From CALKZN01 sp050633585 (GTDB lineage: Bacteria; Pseudomonadota; Gammaproteobacteria; Arenicellales; Arenicellaceae), in assembly GCA_050633585.1 (NCBI GenBank), contig JBOEGT010000057.1:12854-76853 (forward strand): a stretch of DNA of 64,000 nucleotides, read 5' to 3'. Positions 41,679 through 50,810 of this stretch are shown piece by piece. The position numbers were made by a program, and so were the translations under genes. Position 1 is the first letter of the stretch; the number at the start of each line of letters is the position of its first letter. The notes beneath the pieces were generated by a model, which was given only the letters and a program-made list of their open reading frames with translations, searched no databases and had not been told where the DNA came from.

Positions 41679-42033
41679 AGATACCCTCCAGCAATGGATA
41701 AAATACTTGAAATTATATTAGTTAAACTAAGTTTAATGTTTCACAGTGTACATCGTAGCGTAAACCTTTGCAAAATCAATCTTTAATTTGTAATAGATAA
41801 AGTAATGCGACAAAAGAAAAAAATTTGACTTCCAGCTATAGACTAATACAGATATTTTTTGTACAGTTATCAAGAAAGGTTTTTTAGTATTTGAGTGATA
41901 CGATTTAAACAAGAAGCTTAACACTTGAGCAATAAAGAACACTCTAAATTATATGAAATAAATAGTCTCCTTCTAAAACAAACGCGACACATCGTGCATT
42001 TATCCACATCACGATCGACTATGGTACATAAAT
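41679..42033. other. Intergenic region between kinase and S24 protein
   Basis: 355 bp, AT-rich, between divergent genes. It should hold both promoters. A 69-codon minus-strand frame inside it has no ribosome binding site and no protein-like pattern, and I do not count it. No LexA-type CTG-N10-CAG box was found by eye. Confidence 0.55.
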
Positions 42034-42720
42034 ATGTCTGATTCAAATGACACTAAAACTAAAATTAACCCTACAACGACTACACATGGAGGAAAACGGC
42101 ATGGCTCAGGTCGCCCTAAAGGCAGTGGAAAATACGGAGAACCCACCCAAGCTATTCGCGTCCCTAAAGGCAGTGTGTCACAAATCAAAGAGTTCTTAAA
42201 GAACGAATACAAACAAACTGAACAAGAAGAGAGCACCATTGCAGACGTCAACACCACGAACGTCGAAAGCAATGTTGTGATTCTTGCAAGCGCTGAAGAA
42301 AGCAAGCTTGAAGCAAAACAATCATTCCCTTTATTTAGCAGCAAAGTTGCTGCCGGCTTGCCATCCTATGCCAATGACGACCTTGACGACTCTATAGACT
42401 TGAACGATTATTTAGTTCAAAAACCAAATTCCACCTTCATGTTAAAAGTTCAGGGCATGTCAATGCGAGATGCGGGCATACTCCCTGATGACATTCTCAT
42501 TGTCGACCGCTCAGAACGTGCCACACACAATAAAATTGTCATCGCCGCTCTAGATGGAGAGCTCACCGTCAAGCGACTATATCGCCGTGGAGATACAGTG
42601 AAATTATTGCCAGAAAACCCCGATTACCCTGAGATATTACTCAAACAAGAATCTCAACTCGTCATCTGGGGAGTTGTTGTGGGTAGCTTCAGACGGTTTG
42701 AAGCTACCAAGTTCTCGTAA
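42034..42720 (+). CDS. UmuD/LexA-like S24 autoprotease with basic N-terminus
   Basis: 228-aa protein with the C-terminal S24 peptidase fold (about 98-228). The self-cleavage site is A107-G108 in KVAAGLPS; the catalytic dyad is S143 (GMSMRDAG) and K180 (LTVKRLY). The N-terminus lacks LexA's winged HTH; instead HGSGRPKGSGKYGE (about 23-36) resembles a basic AT-hook-like or ribbon segment. No umuC polymerase gene adjoins it. It may be a DNA-damage-cleaved regulator like UmuDAb-type proteins, or an orphan UmuD. Its cleavage in vivo is inference. Confidence 0.85.
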   Translation: MSDSNDTKTKINPTTTTHGGKRHGSGRPKGSGKYGEPTQAIRVPKGSVSQIKEFLKNEYKQTEQEESTIADVNTTNVESNVVILASAEESKLEAKQSFPLFSSKVAAGLPSYANDDLDDSIDLNDYLVQKPNSTFMLKVQGMSMRDAGILPDDILIVDRSERATHNKIVIAALDGELTVKRLYRRGDTVKLLPENPDYPEILLKQESQLVIWGVVVGSFRRFEATKFS

Positions 42721-42835
42721 GCTCCATAAAGCCCTACAGGCGATACACCCCCATTGAGCATCGACACTCACAACAAGACCATCCATTGATCACCTCCTCT
42801 TATATACCTCCACCAGCATCAAAAGCCTAAGGAGA

Positions 42836-44038
42836 TTAATCAAGCTCATATTCAGTGGACAAAATATTTTCAAGCTCATCGGCATGTACCGCTATGGCTT
42901 CAGCAATTTCAACTAACTTTTCTCTTTCTTTTTTGACTATACGGTTATCAGCATTCGCCACTAACACCAAATCCCTCAATAACTGATGCCTTTGCGAGTG
43001 ACTAGCCAATTGTTTAACCTTTTCTGCTCGATAACTTATCGATGCATTCAATTTCTCAATATTTAGACCTTCGTTAAAAGCACCTTTACCAAAAAAGTCT
43101 TCAAAAATCTTGATTTCATCGTCTGACACCCCTCCACTCGCTGAAGCTACTGCAATAGCACCGGCAAATAACAAGCGTCGCATGGCTTCAGCAGATTCGG
43201 TTTTCCCTTCCATATAGCTGGGCTCCATCAACCCCATTAAGTGTTGCACTTTCAATTCTAAGTCTTGTTGAGTAATACCTGAGGTCTTCATCAATTCCGA
43301 TTGATGAAAATAATCTAACGCTCTCACTCTTAACGGGCTAAATGGATGAGTAGAAAACCAATCTCCTTTTGGTGCACCTTCTCCAGGCTCAGCATCTACC
43401 ACCCGCATTTCCTCCACTTGTTTTAAAAAGTCATTCAAATCAAAATTAATTAAGTCTGTTGTTAATCCAGAAGACAATTTAAATAACGCTGAAGCCACCG
43501 CATGAAAATCTTCAGCACAATAAGCTCCAGCTCTATCTGCGGAAATTTCTGCATATCGCGACCAAGCAAATAATTCTAAAGCCATACGAGGACTTGGGCG
43601 ATGCTTTCCCTTGAGTAAATAGCCTACCGGAATATCATGATGGCTATATATATGATGCCCCAGCTCATGTCCCATGACATACTTCAACTCTTGCGACGAA
43701 AACCCTTCCAATAAACTTGATGAAAACATCACATACAAGCGTTCATTTTCAGGCTTAAAGCAGGCTGCATTAAACTGTGGGCTTGAATACACATATAACT
43801 CTAAAGGCATTTCCACTCCAAGCCGTTCAATACATTCGTTAGCCATTGCATGAATGCTGGGTGACATATTCTTTGTGAGCCTCACAGACGTTGACAATAA
43901 ATGCCTACGAATACTCATTGGGCTTTTTTGCGCCTCTTTCTGTATCCATTGATTCGTTTGAATCACCTCTTTTTGAGTCAAAAGTTTGTTATAAAGGCTT
44001 AAGTCATTTGTACAACGAATTTTTTCAACCATAGTCAT
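42836..44038 (-). CDS. M48 metalloprotease with TerB-like C-terminal domain
   Basis: 400-aa protein. The zinc protease motif HELGHH (H124, E125, H128) lies in an M48 domain (about 60-250), with the third-ligand region AEISADRAG (E164). No signal peptide or membrane helix is evident, so it is probably cytoplasmic. The C-terminal 120 residues (about 285-395), with GVSDDEIKIFEDFF and LVANADNRIVKKERE, resemble a TerB-like helical domain, which in other proteins senses metals or stress. The fusion is less common than single-domain M48 proteases. Confidence 0.85.
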   Translation of the reverse strand: MTMVEKIRCTNDLSLYNKLLTQKEVIQTNQWIQKEAQKSPMSIRRHLLSTSVRLTKNMSPSIHAMANECIERLGVEMPLELYVYSSPQFNAACFKPENERLYVMFSSSLLEGFSSQELKYVMGHELGHHIYSHHDIPVGYLLKGKHRPSPRMALELFAWSRYAEISADRAGAYCAEDFHAVASALFKLSSGLTTDLINFDLNDFLKQVEEMRVVDAEPGEGAPKGDWFSTHPFSPLRVRALDYFHQSELMKTSGITQQDLELKVQHLMGLMEPSYMEGKTESAEAMRRLLFAGAIAVASASGGVSDDEIKIFEDFFGKGAFNEGLNIEKLNASISYRAEKVKQLASHSQRHQLLRDLVLVANADNRIVKKEREKLVEIAEAIAVHADELENILSTEYELD

Positions 44039-44228
44039 TTATTCTTTATTTTTCTGAGTGTAATAGTTTTATTTTCACTCAATAATGCCACATTCACAAA
44101 CTCTTAAATCACACCAAATCAAAGCATTATTAAGTTAAATTTTTTCAATGTGTTTTTTTATATTCAGCGAAAACAATCGGTGATAGAATCTGCACCCAAG
44201 GATTAAACCACATTTAAAAAACTGTCAG

Positions 44229-44825
44229 ATGTTAAAATCAAAATTTTTCTTTATTCCTGCCCTCGTCGCCTTATTCATTGCCGCCTGCGGAGGTGGTGGA
44301 AGCAGCTCATCTGTTTCGTCGAATGTAACAGGAATCCTTGCGATTGGTGACAGCATCGGCAATGGCTTTGGCGGAACCACCCCTTGGCCACGTATCGTTC
44401 AATCCAAAAGCGGTGTCACCGTTTTCAACGACAGCTTGAATGGCAGACAAGCGCGAGGAAGTGTTCAACTTGTTCGCTTAGGCATTTCTCGCTTCAACCC
44501 TTCTCATGTGATCATCATGCTAGGGACAAATGATGCCAGAAATGGTTCAGTCAGTGGCGCCTTAAATAGCATGCGCCAAATTGTTCAAGAAGCACAAGCC
44601 GCAGGCGTTGTCCCGATTGTTGCAACACTCCCTCCAATCCCACGCAGCTCATCAGAAAATAGTCGCGCACGACAAATTTCGTCTGCCTACAGAGGTTTAG
44701 GGGTTGCTATTGCAGAAGTTGAAGGCGCATTTGGCAATGGCTCTGGACTCTTTTTAGGCGATAACTTCCACCCAAACAATGCAGGCCAAGAATTAATCGC
44801 CAATGCGTTTCTCAATGTCCTATAA
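44229..44825 (+). CDS. Lipoprotein SGNH/GDSL-family hydrolase
   Basis: 198-aa lipoprotein. The lipobox ends IAAC with the lipidated C20, followed by a Gly/Ser-rich linker. The SGNH hydrolase domain has GDSIGNG (nucleophile S42), GTNDAR with the oxyanion Asn, and the C-terminal DNFHPN catalytic Asp/His block. It is expected to be a membrane-anchored esterase or thioesterase; the substrate is unknown. A strong terminator follows. Confidence 0.88.
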   Translation: MLKSKFFFIPALVALFIAACGGGGSSSSVSSNVTGILAIGDSIGNGFGGTTPWPRIVQSKSGVTVFNDSLNGRQARGSVQLVRLGISRFNPSHVIIMLGTNDARNGSVSGALNSMRQIVQEAQAAGVVPIVATLPPIPRSSSENSRARQISSAYRGLGVAIAEVEGAFGNGSGLFLGDNFHPNNAGQELIANAFLNVL

Positions 44826-44840
44826 GAACATTGAGTCCAC

Positions 44841-44871
44841 AAAAAAAGGTTAGCAACGCTAACCTTTTTTT
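44841..44871. terminator. Bidirectional terminator after GDSL gene
   Basis: A perfect 14-bp stem (44841-44854 with 44858-44871) with a 3-nt loop; A-run on the left, T-run on the right. It also serves the convergent thioesterase gene. Confidence 0.92.
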
Positions 44872-44893
44872 ATGCATGAAAAACGTCGTCACT

Positions 44894-45367
44894 CTATAAA
44901 TCGCCAAATTTCTCGCTCACATATTCCGGTATATCTTTAATCTTAGGAATGTTCCGCGGGTTGCCGTCATCGTCTACAGCCACAAAAGTAAAGGTTCCTT
45001 CCGTGACCTGTTCACGCAAACCTATTCGGTCACGCCTGACCCACGCTTCAATATGAATATCCATTGACGTTCTTCCAATACGCTTGATATTGGTATACAC
45101 ACCCAACACATCACCGACCTTCACAGGTCGAATAAAACTCATTGCATCGACAGAAACAGTCACCACTCTACCCTGAGCTCGCTGGCCAGCGCAAATACCC
45201 GCCGCTATATCCATTTGTGACAACACCCATCCACCAAAAATATCACCCGATGGGTTAGTGTCTCCAGGCATCGCAATGGTTCGCGTAGTGGGGTTAGGCG
45301 TCACTGACTGCTGATTCTTGGATTTTGATTTCTTACCCTTTTTTGTCTTATCTTTTTTATCACTCAT
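44894..45367 (-). CDS. yciA: Acyl-CoA thioesterase, YciA type
   Basis: 157-aa hotdog-fold thioesterase that hydrolyses acyl-CoA. The YciA signature NPSGDIFGGWVLSQMD (about 38-53) contains the catalytic acidic residue, and SVDAMSFIRPVKVGDV and the RTSMDIHIEAWVRR strand follow. A Lys-rich N-terminal extension (about 1-22) is unusual. The start is set at the ATG at 45367 rather than the non-ATG codon 12 nt upstream. Confidence 0.9.
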   Translation of the reverse strand: MSDKKDKTKKGKKSKSKNQQSVTPNPTTRTIAMPGDTNPSGDIFGGWVLSQMDIAAGICAGQRAQGRVVTVSVDAMSFIRPVKVGDVLGVYTNIKRIGRTSMDIHIEAWVRRDRIGLREQVTEGTFTFVAVDDDGNPRNIPKIKDIPEYVSEKFGDL

Positions 45368-45499
45368 ATATCGACACACTGTATGTTGAGATTACTGAAA
45401 GTAGAACACTATCATCTAAAACCAGAATGCGAAACGACTGATTAACCTTCTAGACCAAACAAATATGAGTAAATTTATATTTTGAGCTATTATCCAACC

Positions 45500-45784
45500 A
45501 TGAAAAAAACATTACGAACACTCTTTGGCTTTATCCTAACCCCCCTAGAAAGAGGTGAAGCCGACTTCAAAAAAAATCCCCTTGGCCGAAAAGTACTCAT
45601 CATTATTGGGCTACTATTCTCTAGTCTTGGGGGCGCAGTCTTCACCGCTATTCATTTACTGAAACTGCATGACCTTGGCTATTTGATTCCTGGCGTAGTA
45701 TTCACAACTGTCGGAGTACTATGCCTTATTGTAGGCTGCTTAGGCAACGACCGAGCTGTTGCGAAGGTTTGGGGAAACCACTAA
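45500..45784 (+). CDS. Unknown small two-helix membrane protein
   Basis: 94-aa protein. A short charged N-terminus (TPLERGEADFKKNPLGRK, about 14-31) precedes two hydrophobic helices (about 32-55 and 61-82). The start is the ATG at 45500; the frame could open six codons earlier at a TTG. No family recognised and no operon partner; it converges with the aspA gene. Confidence 0.6.
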   Translation: MKKTLRTLFGFILTPLERGEADFKKNPLGRKVLIIIGLLFSSLGGAVFTAIHLLKLHDLGYLIPGVVFTTVGVLCLIVGCLGNDRAVAKVWGNH

Positions 45785-45819
45785 ACAGACCACAATAAGG
45801 ACTTTGAGGAGAAGTGCAA

Positions 45820-47163
45820 TTACACCGGATGACCTAAAATGTTTTCAGGCTGGAATAATTCATCCAATCGCGAAGCAGACAGGATTTGTTGCCCCAGAAT
45901 AATCGATCGAATAGTTTGACCTGTGGATAAAGCTTCTTTTGCAACATTGGATGCTTTTTCATAACCAATCGCTGGCGCCAATGCTGTCACATAAATCAGA
46001 CTGTTTTCTAACAGTTCTTGGCAGCGATTCAAATCTAACTCAATTCCACTCACACAGCGCTTTGCCAACACATCTAAAGCATTTGTCAGAATAGTCATTG
46101 AATTCATAATGTTATAAATCACTACTGGCTCCATAGCATTCAATTGCAGCTGCCCGGATTCTGCCGCCATCGTCACCGTTAAATCATTACCAATAACTTG
46201 ATACGCAACCTGATTCACCACCTCAGGAATCACTGGGTTAACCTTGCCGGGCATAATCGAAGATCCTGCTTGAACGGCGGGTAATATAATTTCCCCAAAT
46301 CCAGCACGTGGACCACTTGAGAGCAGACGCAAGTCATTACAAATCTTAGAAATTTTCACAGAAATACGCTTCAAGATTCCTGAAAAAGCGACAAAGCCTC
46401 CTAAGTCAGAGGATGCTTCAATTAAGTCTTGAGCAGCGACAAGCGGCAACCCCGAAATGTTTGCCAAATAGTTAACAACTTTGGGGGTATACCCTGCCGG
46501 CGTATTAATACCCGTCCCAACCGCAGTGCCTCCAAGGTTGACCTCACACAATAGGCTGGATACTTCTTTTAGCCGCTGGATATCCTCAGAAATAGTATTC
46601 GCAAATGAATTAAATTCAGACGAAACCGTAATGGGCACCGCATCTTGTAGTTGCGTACGTCCGACTTTCAACACACCTTTAAATCGTTCAGCTCTCTCTA
46701 AAAATGAATCTACCAGAGTTGATTGCGCCTCAATTAAATCGGGCAAAATTTGCAAAACAGCCAACCTTAAAGCCGTTGGATAAACATCATTTGTCGATTG
46801 AGATGCATTAACATCATCATTAGGGTGCAAAAACTGATAGTCACCTTTTTGATGCCCCATCTTTAATAAGCCTAAGTTTGCAATCACCTCATTAGCGTTC
46901 ATATTCGTCGAAGTGCCTGCGCCACCTTGAATCATGTCAACCACAAAATGCTCGTGATGCTGCCCTGTTAATATTTCATCACACACTTGGACAATAATTT
47001 TCGCTTTTTCTTGAGACAATTTACCAAAATCAGCATTTGTCAGCGCTGCAGACTTTTTCACCATTGCCAAGGCATTAACCAAACCCGGAAAATGGTTAAT
47101 CTTTACGCCAGTGATGGGAAAATTGAGCAAAGCTAATGTGGTTTGTTCTCCGTACATTTTCAT
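45820..47163 (-). CDS. aspA: Aspartate ammonia-lyase, short N-terminus
   Basis: 447-aa member of the aspartase/fumarase superfamily, converting aspartate to fumarate and ammonia. AspA rather than fumarase is indicated by GRTQLQDAVP (168-177), GGAGTSTNMN (80-89) and the GSSIMPGKVNP signature (300-310). The start falls about 20 residues after the usual N-terminus, at the YG...LALLNF segment, and the upstream frame does not supply the missing part. It ends a minus-strand cluster of acidic amino-acid uptake genes, which fits aspartate catabolism. Confidence 0.9.
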   Translation of the reverse strand: MKMYGEQTTLALLNFPITGVKINHFPGLVNALAMVKKSAALTNADFGKLSQEKAKIIVQVCDEILTGQHHEHFVVDMIQGGAGTSTNMNANEVIANLGLLKMGHQKGDYQFLHPNDDVNASQSTNDVYPTALRLAVLQILPDLIEAQSTLVDSFLERAERFKGVLKVGRTQLQDAVPITVSSEFNSFANTISEDIQRLKEVSSLLCEVNLGGTAVGTGINTPAGYTPKVVNYLANISGLPLVAAQDLIEASSDLGGFVAFSGILKRISVKISKICNDLRLLSSGPRAGFGEIILPAVQAGSSIMPGKVNPVIPEVVNQVAYQVIGNDLTVTMAAESGQLQLNAMEPVVIYNIMNSMTILTNALDVLAKRCVSGIELDLNRCQELLENSLIYVTALAPAIGYEKASNVAKEALSTGQTIRSIILGQQILSASRLDELFQPENILGHPV

Positions 47164-47212
47164 AGTACTAATCTTTTTACACGTTGAATAATTGAGTGAT
47201 ATGGCTTGCTAG

Positions 47213-48043
47213 CTATTTATTTTTAAATACTTTCAAAATTTCATTATATTTTTGATGCGTTCGAATAGCATAAGACGTATTCCTTAACCCATACTTTGCT
47301 TCTAACCCTAAAATTCTGCCTGTTTTATGCCAATCAATAATGATTTCATTCATGATTGTATGCAGACGATTTTCACCCTTTCTGACCGATAATGCCCAAG
47401 GTGCATCATCAATCGTTTCAAAAGGCATTTCGTAATTTTCAGACCATTTTTCATCGGTTAATAAACCGGCAATAAACGAATCGTCGAAAACAAACGCAAT
47501 GCAACTTCCTCCACTTAAGGCTCGCAACGCATTATCAGTGCTTTTGTAAATCACCAGTTCAGCACCAAACTTTTGCTTAATTGAATCATTATAGAAAGCG
47601 CCATTGATGCCACATACTTTACGCCCTGATAACTCCTCCCATTGATTGAAATCATATGATTTCAATGCAATCACGTTCGTACCAGAAGAATAATAATTTG
47701 GCGTGCTCGCCAAAACACGTTTGCGGCGCTCTGGTTTATCGGTCATTGTCGCTATCATTAAATCAATCTTTCCTTGCTCTAAAAACTCAATGCGATTGGA
47801 CGAAACAACTGGCACAAATCGCACAGCGACCTTGAGTTTTTCAGCGACATTTTTGGCCAAATCCACCTCAATACCCGTGTGACGACCAGAAGCATCCAAA
47901 AAACCATAAGGTTTATAGTCTGTTTTAACACCGACTATGATTTCTTTTCTTGCTTCTATTTCATCAACAATATCGGCATGAGATAACATTGGAAATAAAA
48001 CAATAATTGAAGATAAAACAAATTTTAAAATAGTATTTTTCAT
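47213..48043 (-). CDS. ABC amino-acid substrate-binding protein 2 (family 3)
   Basis: 276-aa periplasmic binding protein with a signal peptide (about 1-23, ending SHA). It starts EIIVGVKTDYKPYGFLDASG, the family 3 layout for polar and acidic amino acids, with LEQGKIDLMIATMTDKPERR and PNYYSSG in the core. It is a clear paralogue of the binding protein at 51667-52515 and is encoded in the same direction, near the end of the cluster. The two may share the single permease set or differ in ligand. Confidence 0.9.
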   Translation of the reverse strand: MKNTILKFVLSSIIVLFPMLSHADIVDEIEARKEIIVGVKTDYKPYGFLDASGRHTGIEVDLAKNVAEKLKVAVRFVPVVSSNRIEFLEQGKIDLMIATMTDKPERRKRVLASTPNYYSSGTNVIALKSYDFNQWEELSGRKVCGINGAFYNDSIKQKFGAELVIYKSTDNALRALSGGSCIAFVFDDSFIAGLLTDEKWSENYEMPFETIDDAPWALSVRKGENRLHTIMNEIIIDWHKTGRILGLEAKYGLRNTSYAIRTHQKYNEILKVFKNK

Positions 48044-48111
48044 GATGACGTACCCCTAAAATGTCAAATTATTCTCGTGAATGCTCTTGTCATTGTGATC
48101 ATGACTATTCA

Positions 48112-49113
48112 CTACCGCGCTGAGGCTGCTGCATTAATTAAGTCAGCACCCACTTCGTTCTCAAATTTCTTCCAAACACCTTCCATAGCTGCAACCCATT
48201 GTTCACGTTGATCCACAGTCATCGCAATGACTTCTGTATTACCACTTTCCATAATAAAATTTTTCTCACTCGTCGCTTGACGTTCCGCTAGCGCATTTCC
48301 ATATTCAATGGCTTTATCTAACTGTGTTTTCACCACGGATAACATGTCGTTGGGGATGGAACTCCAACCTTCCCGCGATGCCAGAATGACATCTGCTAGA
48401 TACACATGATTGGACTCCAAAATAAAGGGCTGATACTCATGAATACCTCGAGTGCGGATGTTTGACCACGTACTATCCTGGCCGTCAACGACTTTATTTT
48501 GCAAAAATGTCACTGTTTTATTAAGGTTTCCGACGACAGGCCTTGCACCTACCTGGCGAAACAAAGTGTCGGCCACGTCAGAGCCCGACGTTAAAAACTT
48601 AATATTTTTTGCATCGTCAGGGACCAATATTTTTTGCACAGAACTTAACTGCTTCATGCCATCATTTAAATAACCAAGGCCAACAACGCCTTGCCGGCCT
48701 ATCAGGCGCAGCAAACGATCACCAAACTCACCCTTAAGAAACCTTGATGCCGCCCGCTCTGAAACAAATAAAAAGGGCAAGTCAAACAATTTGAAACGAT
48801 CTGAGAACTCTTGCAAACTAGAAATGGGCGTGACCACTATTTGCGCTCTATTTTTAATCACTGCTGGCAATATTTGTTTGTCATCAAACAACATTCCACG
48901 CGGGTATACTTCAACGACAACGGATTCATTGCCTAACGCTTCTTTGACGAGTTGCTGAAACTTAAGCGCCATCTGGCCTTTAGGTGACTCTGGTGAGGCG
49001 GAATGTGCAAAGCGAATAACCACAGGCTCTGCTGAAGCAATCACCCCTAAAAACAAATAAGTTATTAAACCAATAACGACTGACACTTTAACCATGAATC
49101 TTGTTAAACACAT
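48112..49113 (-). CDS. TRAP substrate-binding protein within ABC cluster
   Basis: 333-aa DctP-type protein with a signal peptide (about 1-28, ending ASA). VIRFAHSASPESPKG, GMLFDDKQILPAV and LPFLFVSERAA follow the DctP pattern. The position of the conserved substrate-binding arginine reads NIKFLTSG, with Leu at 174. The start is the ATG at 49113 with GAGG upstream. It lies between an ABC ATPase and an ABC binding protein, with no DctQ or DctM gene in sight, so its partner is unclear. Confidence 0.85.
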   Translation of the reverse strand: MCLTRFMVKVSVVIGLITYLFLGVIASAEPVVIRFAHSASPESPKGQMALKFQQLVKEALGNESVVVEVYPRGMLFDDKQILPAVIKNRAQIVVTPISSLQEFSDRFKLFDLPFLFVSERAASRFLKGEFGDRLLRLIGRQGVVGLGYLNDGMKQLSSVQKILVPDDAKNIKFLTSGSDVADTLFRQVGARPVVGNLNKTVTFLQNKVVDGQDSTWSNIRTRGIHEYQPFILESNHVYLADVILASREGWSSIPNDMLSVVKTQLDKAIEYGNALAERQATSEKNFIMESGNTEVIAMTVDQREQWVAAMEGVWKKFENEVGADLINAAASAR

Positions 49114-49136
49114 TGCACCCACCTCACTACGTTGAC

Positions 49137-49895
49137 TTATAAAATTTGCCCAAGGAACTCTTTCGTTCTTGGGTCTTTTGCATTATCAAAAAATGTTGCT
49201 GGAGGTCCGTCTTCAACGATGACACCCTTATCCGTAAAATAAATATGATCGGCCACCTCTCTCGCAAAACCCATTTCATGCGTCACCAAAATACAGGTCA
49301 TTCCCATTTTCGCGAGATCTTTAATAGCAACTAACACTTCTTTTACTGTTTCTGGGTCTAATGCCGCCGTCACTTCATCGAACAACATTACTTCAGGATT
49401 CATCGCTAAAGAGCGCGCAATAGCAACACGTTGTTGCTGACCACCTGACAACTCACCTGGATAACTATGCTCTTTCCCCTGAAGTCTGACCTGTGCTAAC
49501 AAAGACATTGCTTTTTCAAGTGTTTCTTCCTTGCCTTGTTTCAGCACTTGCAATGGCGCCATCATGACGTTCTCCAACGCCGTTTTATGAGGAAATAAAT
49601 TATATTGCTGGAATACCATTCCCACATTTTTACGCAGTTCCAGCTTATCCAGCTTAGGGTCATTAACCTCAATACCTTTGACTTTAATAGAGCCACCATC
49701 GATAGAATTTAGGCCATTAATACAGCGGATAAATGTTGATTTTCCTGAGCCTGAAGGACCGATAATACAAATTACCTCTCCTTTTCTAACTGTCATAGAA
49801 ATACCCTTAAGCACCTCTAAGTCACCAAAGCTTTTTTGTACCGCTGAAGCAACCACAATCGGTTCCTTCTTACTATTTTTTTTCAGATCTGACAT
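49137..49895 (-). CDS. Amino-acid ABC transporter ATPase (GlnQ/GltL type)
   Basis: 252-aa ATP-binding subunit. Walker A GPSGSGKST, the Q-loop QQYNLFPHKT, the signature LSGGQQQR, Walker B VMLFDEVTAALDPE, and the H-loop VTHEMGFAREV are all present. The GlnQ/GltL-like features indicate polar amino-acid uptake. It powers the two permeases encoded just upstream. Length is normal. Confidence 0.95.
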   Translation of the reverse strand: MSDLKKNSKKEPIVVASAVQKSFGDLEVLKGISMTVRKGEVICIIGPSGSGKSTFIRCINGLNSIDGGSIKVKGIEVNDPKLDKLELRKNVGMVFQQYNLFPHKTALENVMMAPLQVLKQGKEETLEKAMSLLAQVRLQGKEHSYPGELSGGQQQRVAIARSLAMNPEVMLFDEVTAALDPETVKEVLVAIKDLAKMGMTCILVTHEMGFAREVADHIYFTDKGVIVEDGPPATFFDNAKDPRTKEFLGQIL

Positions 49896-49912
49896 ATTTA
49901 ATACCTTTTAAT

Positions 49913-50809
49913 CTATAGCTTTACAGCGTATTTTTTCTCTAAACGAATCGTTAATCGGGCTATTGGGTAGGTGTACACAAAAAAGATAAGCAAGCAAAAG
50001 GTATAAAACGGTACCAATAGCGCTGGGTCGTTATTTTCTGCTTCCATCGCTTGCCTAGTCATTGTGACCAATTCATCCACACCTAAAATTGATACCAATG
50101 GTGTCGCCATTGCTAAAATGGCATACCAATTCATCCATGGCGGAATCATACGTTTTACAATCTGTGGCAAAATCACACGCCACAAGGTTTGAGTTCGCGT
50201 AAAAGCGACGCTTTCAGCTGCTTCCCATTGCCCATTTGGTACAGACTGGATCGCTCCACGAACAATCTCAGAGATATTCGCCATAATGGGTAACGCTAAA
50301 CCAATCACGGCTTTATACCAATCAGGGATAGCAATCACGGTACTACCTATTTCTATTTGAAACGGGAGCGACAGCATGATAATGAACAACAAAACCAACC
50401 ATGGAGAATTACGAAATATTTGCGTAATAAAATAACTGGTATTCCTTATCCACGAGTGAATAGAGATTTGCCCCATGCCAAGAATCACACCAAAAATAGT
50501 CCCAAACAGCATCGTAAAGAAACTAATTAATAGGTTCTGTGCAAAGCCTTTCGTCAACAGCACCGGGATCCATTTAAAGAGAATTTCAATAGGGCTTTCA
50601 GCCTGACCAGCATTTTCGGCAGACACTACAAATGGGTATAAGGCAGCCATACAAATGAATAGTCCGATCCACATCACCGGAAGACTGCTTATCCAGCGTG
50701 AAAAAGATAAACCATCAATCGCATGACTGGACGACAATGATATTGGATTAATGACACGCATTCTGTCATGAGATATGTCATTCGATTTTTTTAAATTAAT
50801 TGATTTCAT
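49913..50809 (-). CDS. Amino-acid ABC permease 2
   Basis: 298-aa HisM/GltK-type permease with a long N-terminal extension (about 1-60) before the membrane helices. The ATPase-contacting EAA loop reads EAAESVAFTRTQTLWRVILPQ-like in the second half. The ATG at 50809 lies 1 bp after the first permease gene; a GTG 18 nt upstream would overlap it. Partner of the neighbouring permease and ATPase. Confidence 0.93.
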   Translation of the reverse strand: MKSINLKKSNDISHDRMRVINPISLSSSHAIDGLSFSRWISSLPVMWIGLFICMAALYPFVVSAENAGQAESPIEILFKWIPVLLTKGFAQNLLISFFTMLFGTIFGVILGMGQISIHSWIRNTSYFITQIFRNSPWLVLLFIIMLSLPFQIEIGSTVIAIPDWYKAVIGLALPIMANISEIVRGAIQSVPNGQWEAAESVAFTRTQTLWRVILPQIVKRMIPPWMNWYAILAMATPLVSILGVDELVTMTRQAMEAENNDPALLVPFYTFCLLIFFVYTYPIARLTIRLEKKYAVKL

Positions 50810-50810
50810 A

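Noticed and set aside
41733..41942. 69-codon minus-strand frame in the gap upstream of the CheA-like kinase
   Set aside because: Random-looking aromatic-rich sequence, no ribosome binding site, likely promoter DNA.
41679..42033. LexA box upstream of the S24 protein
   Set aside because: No CTG-N10-CAG-like site was found by eye; another SOS operator form cannot be excluded.
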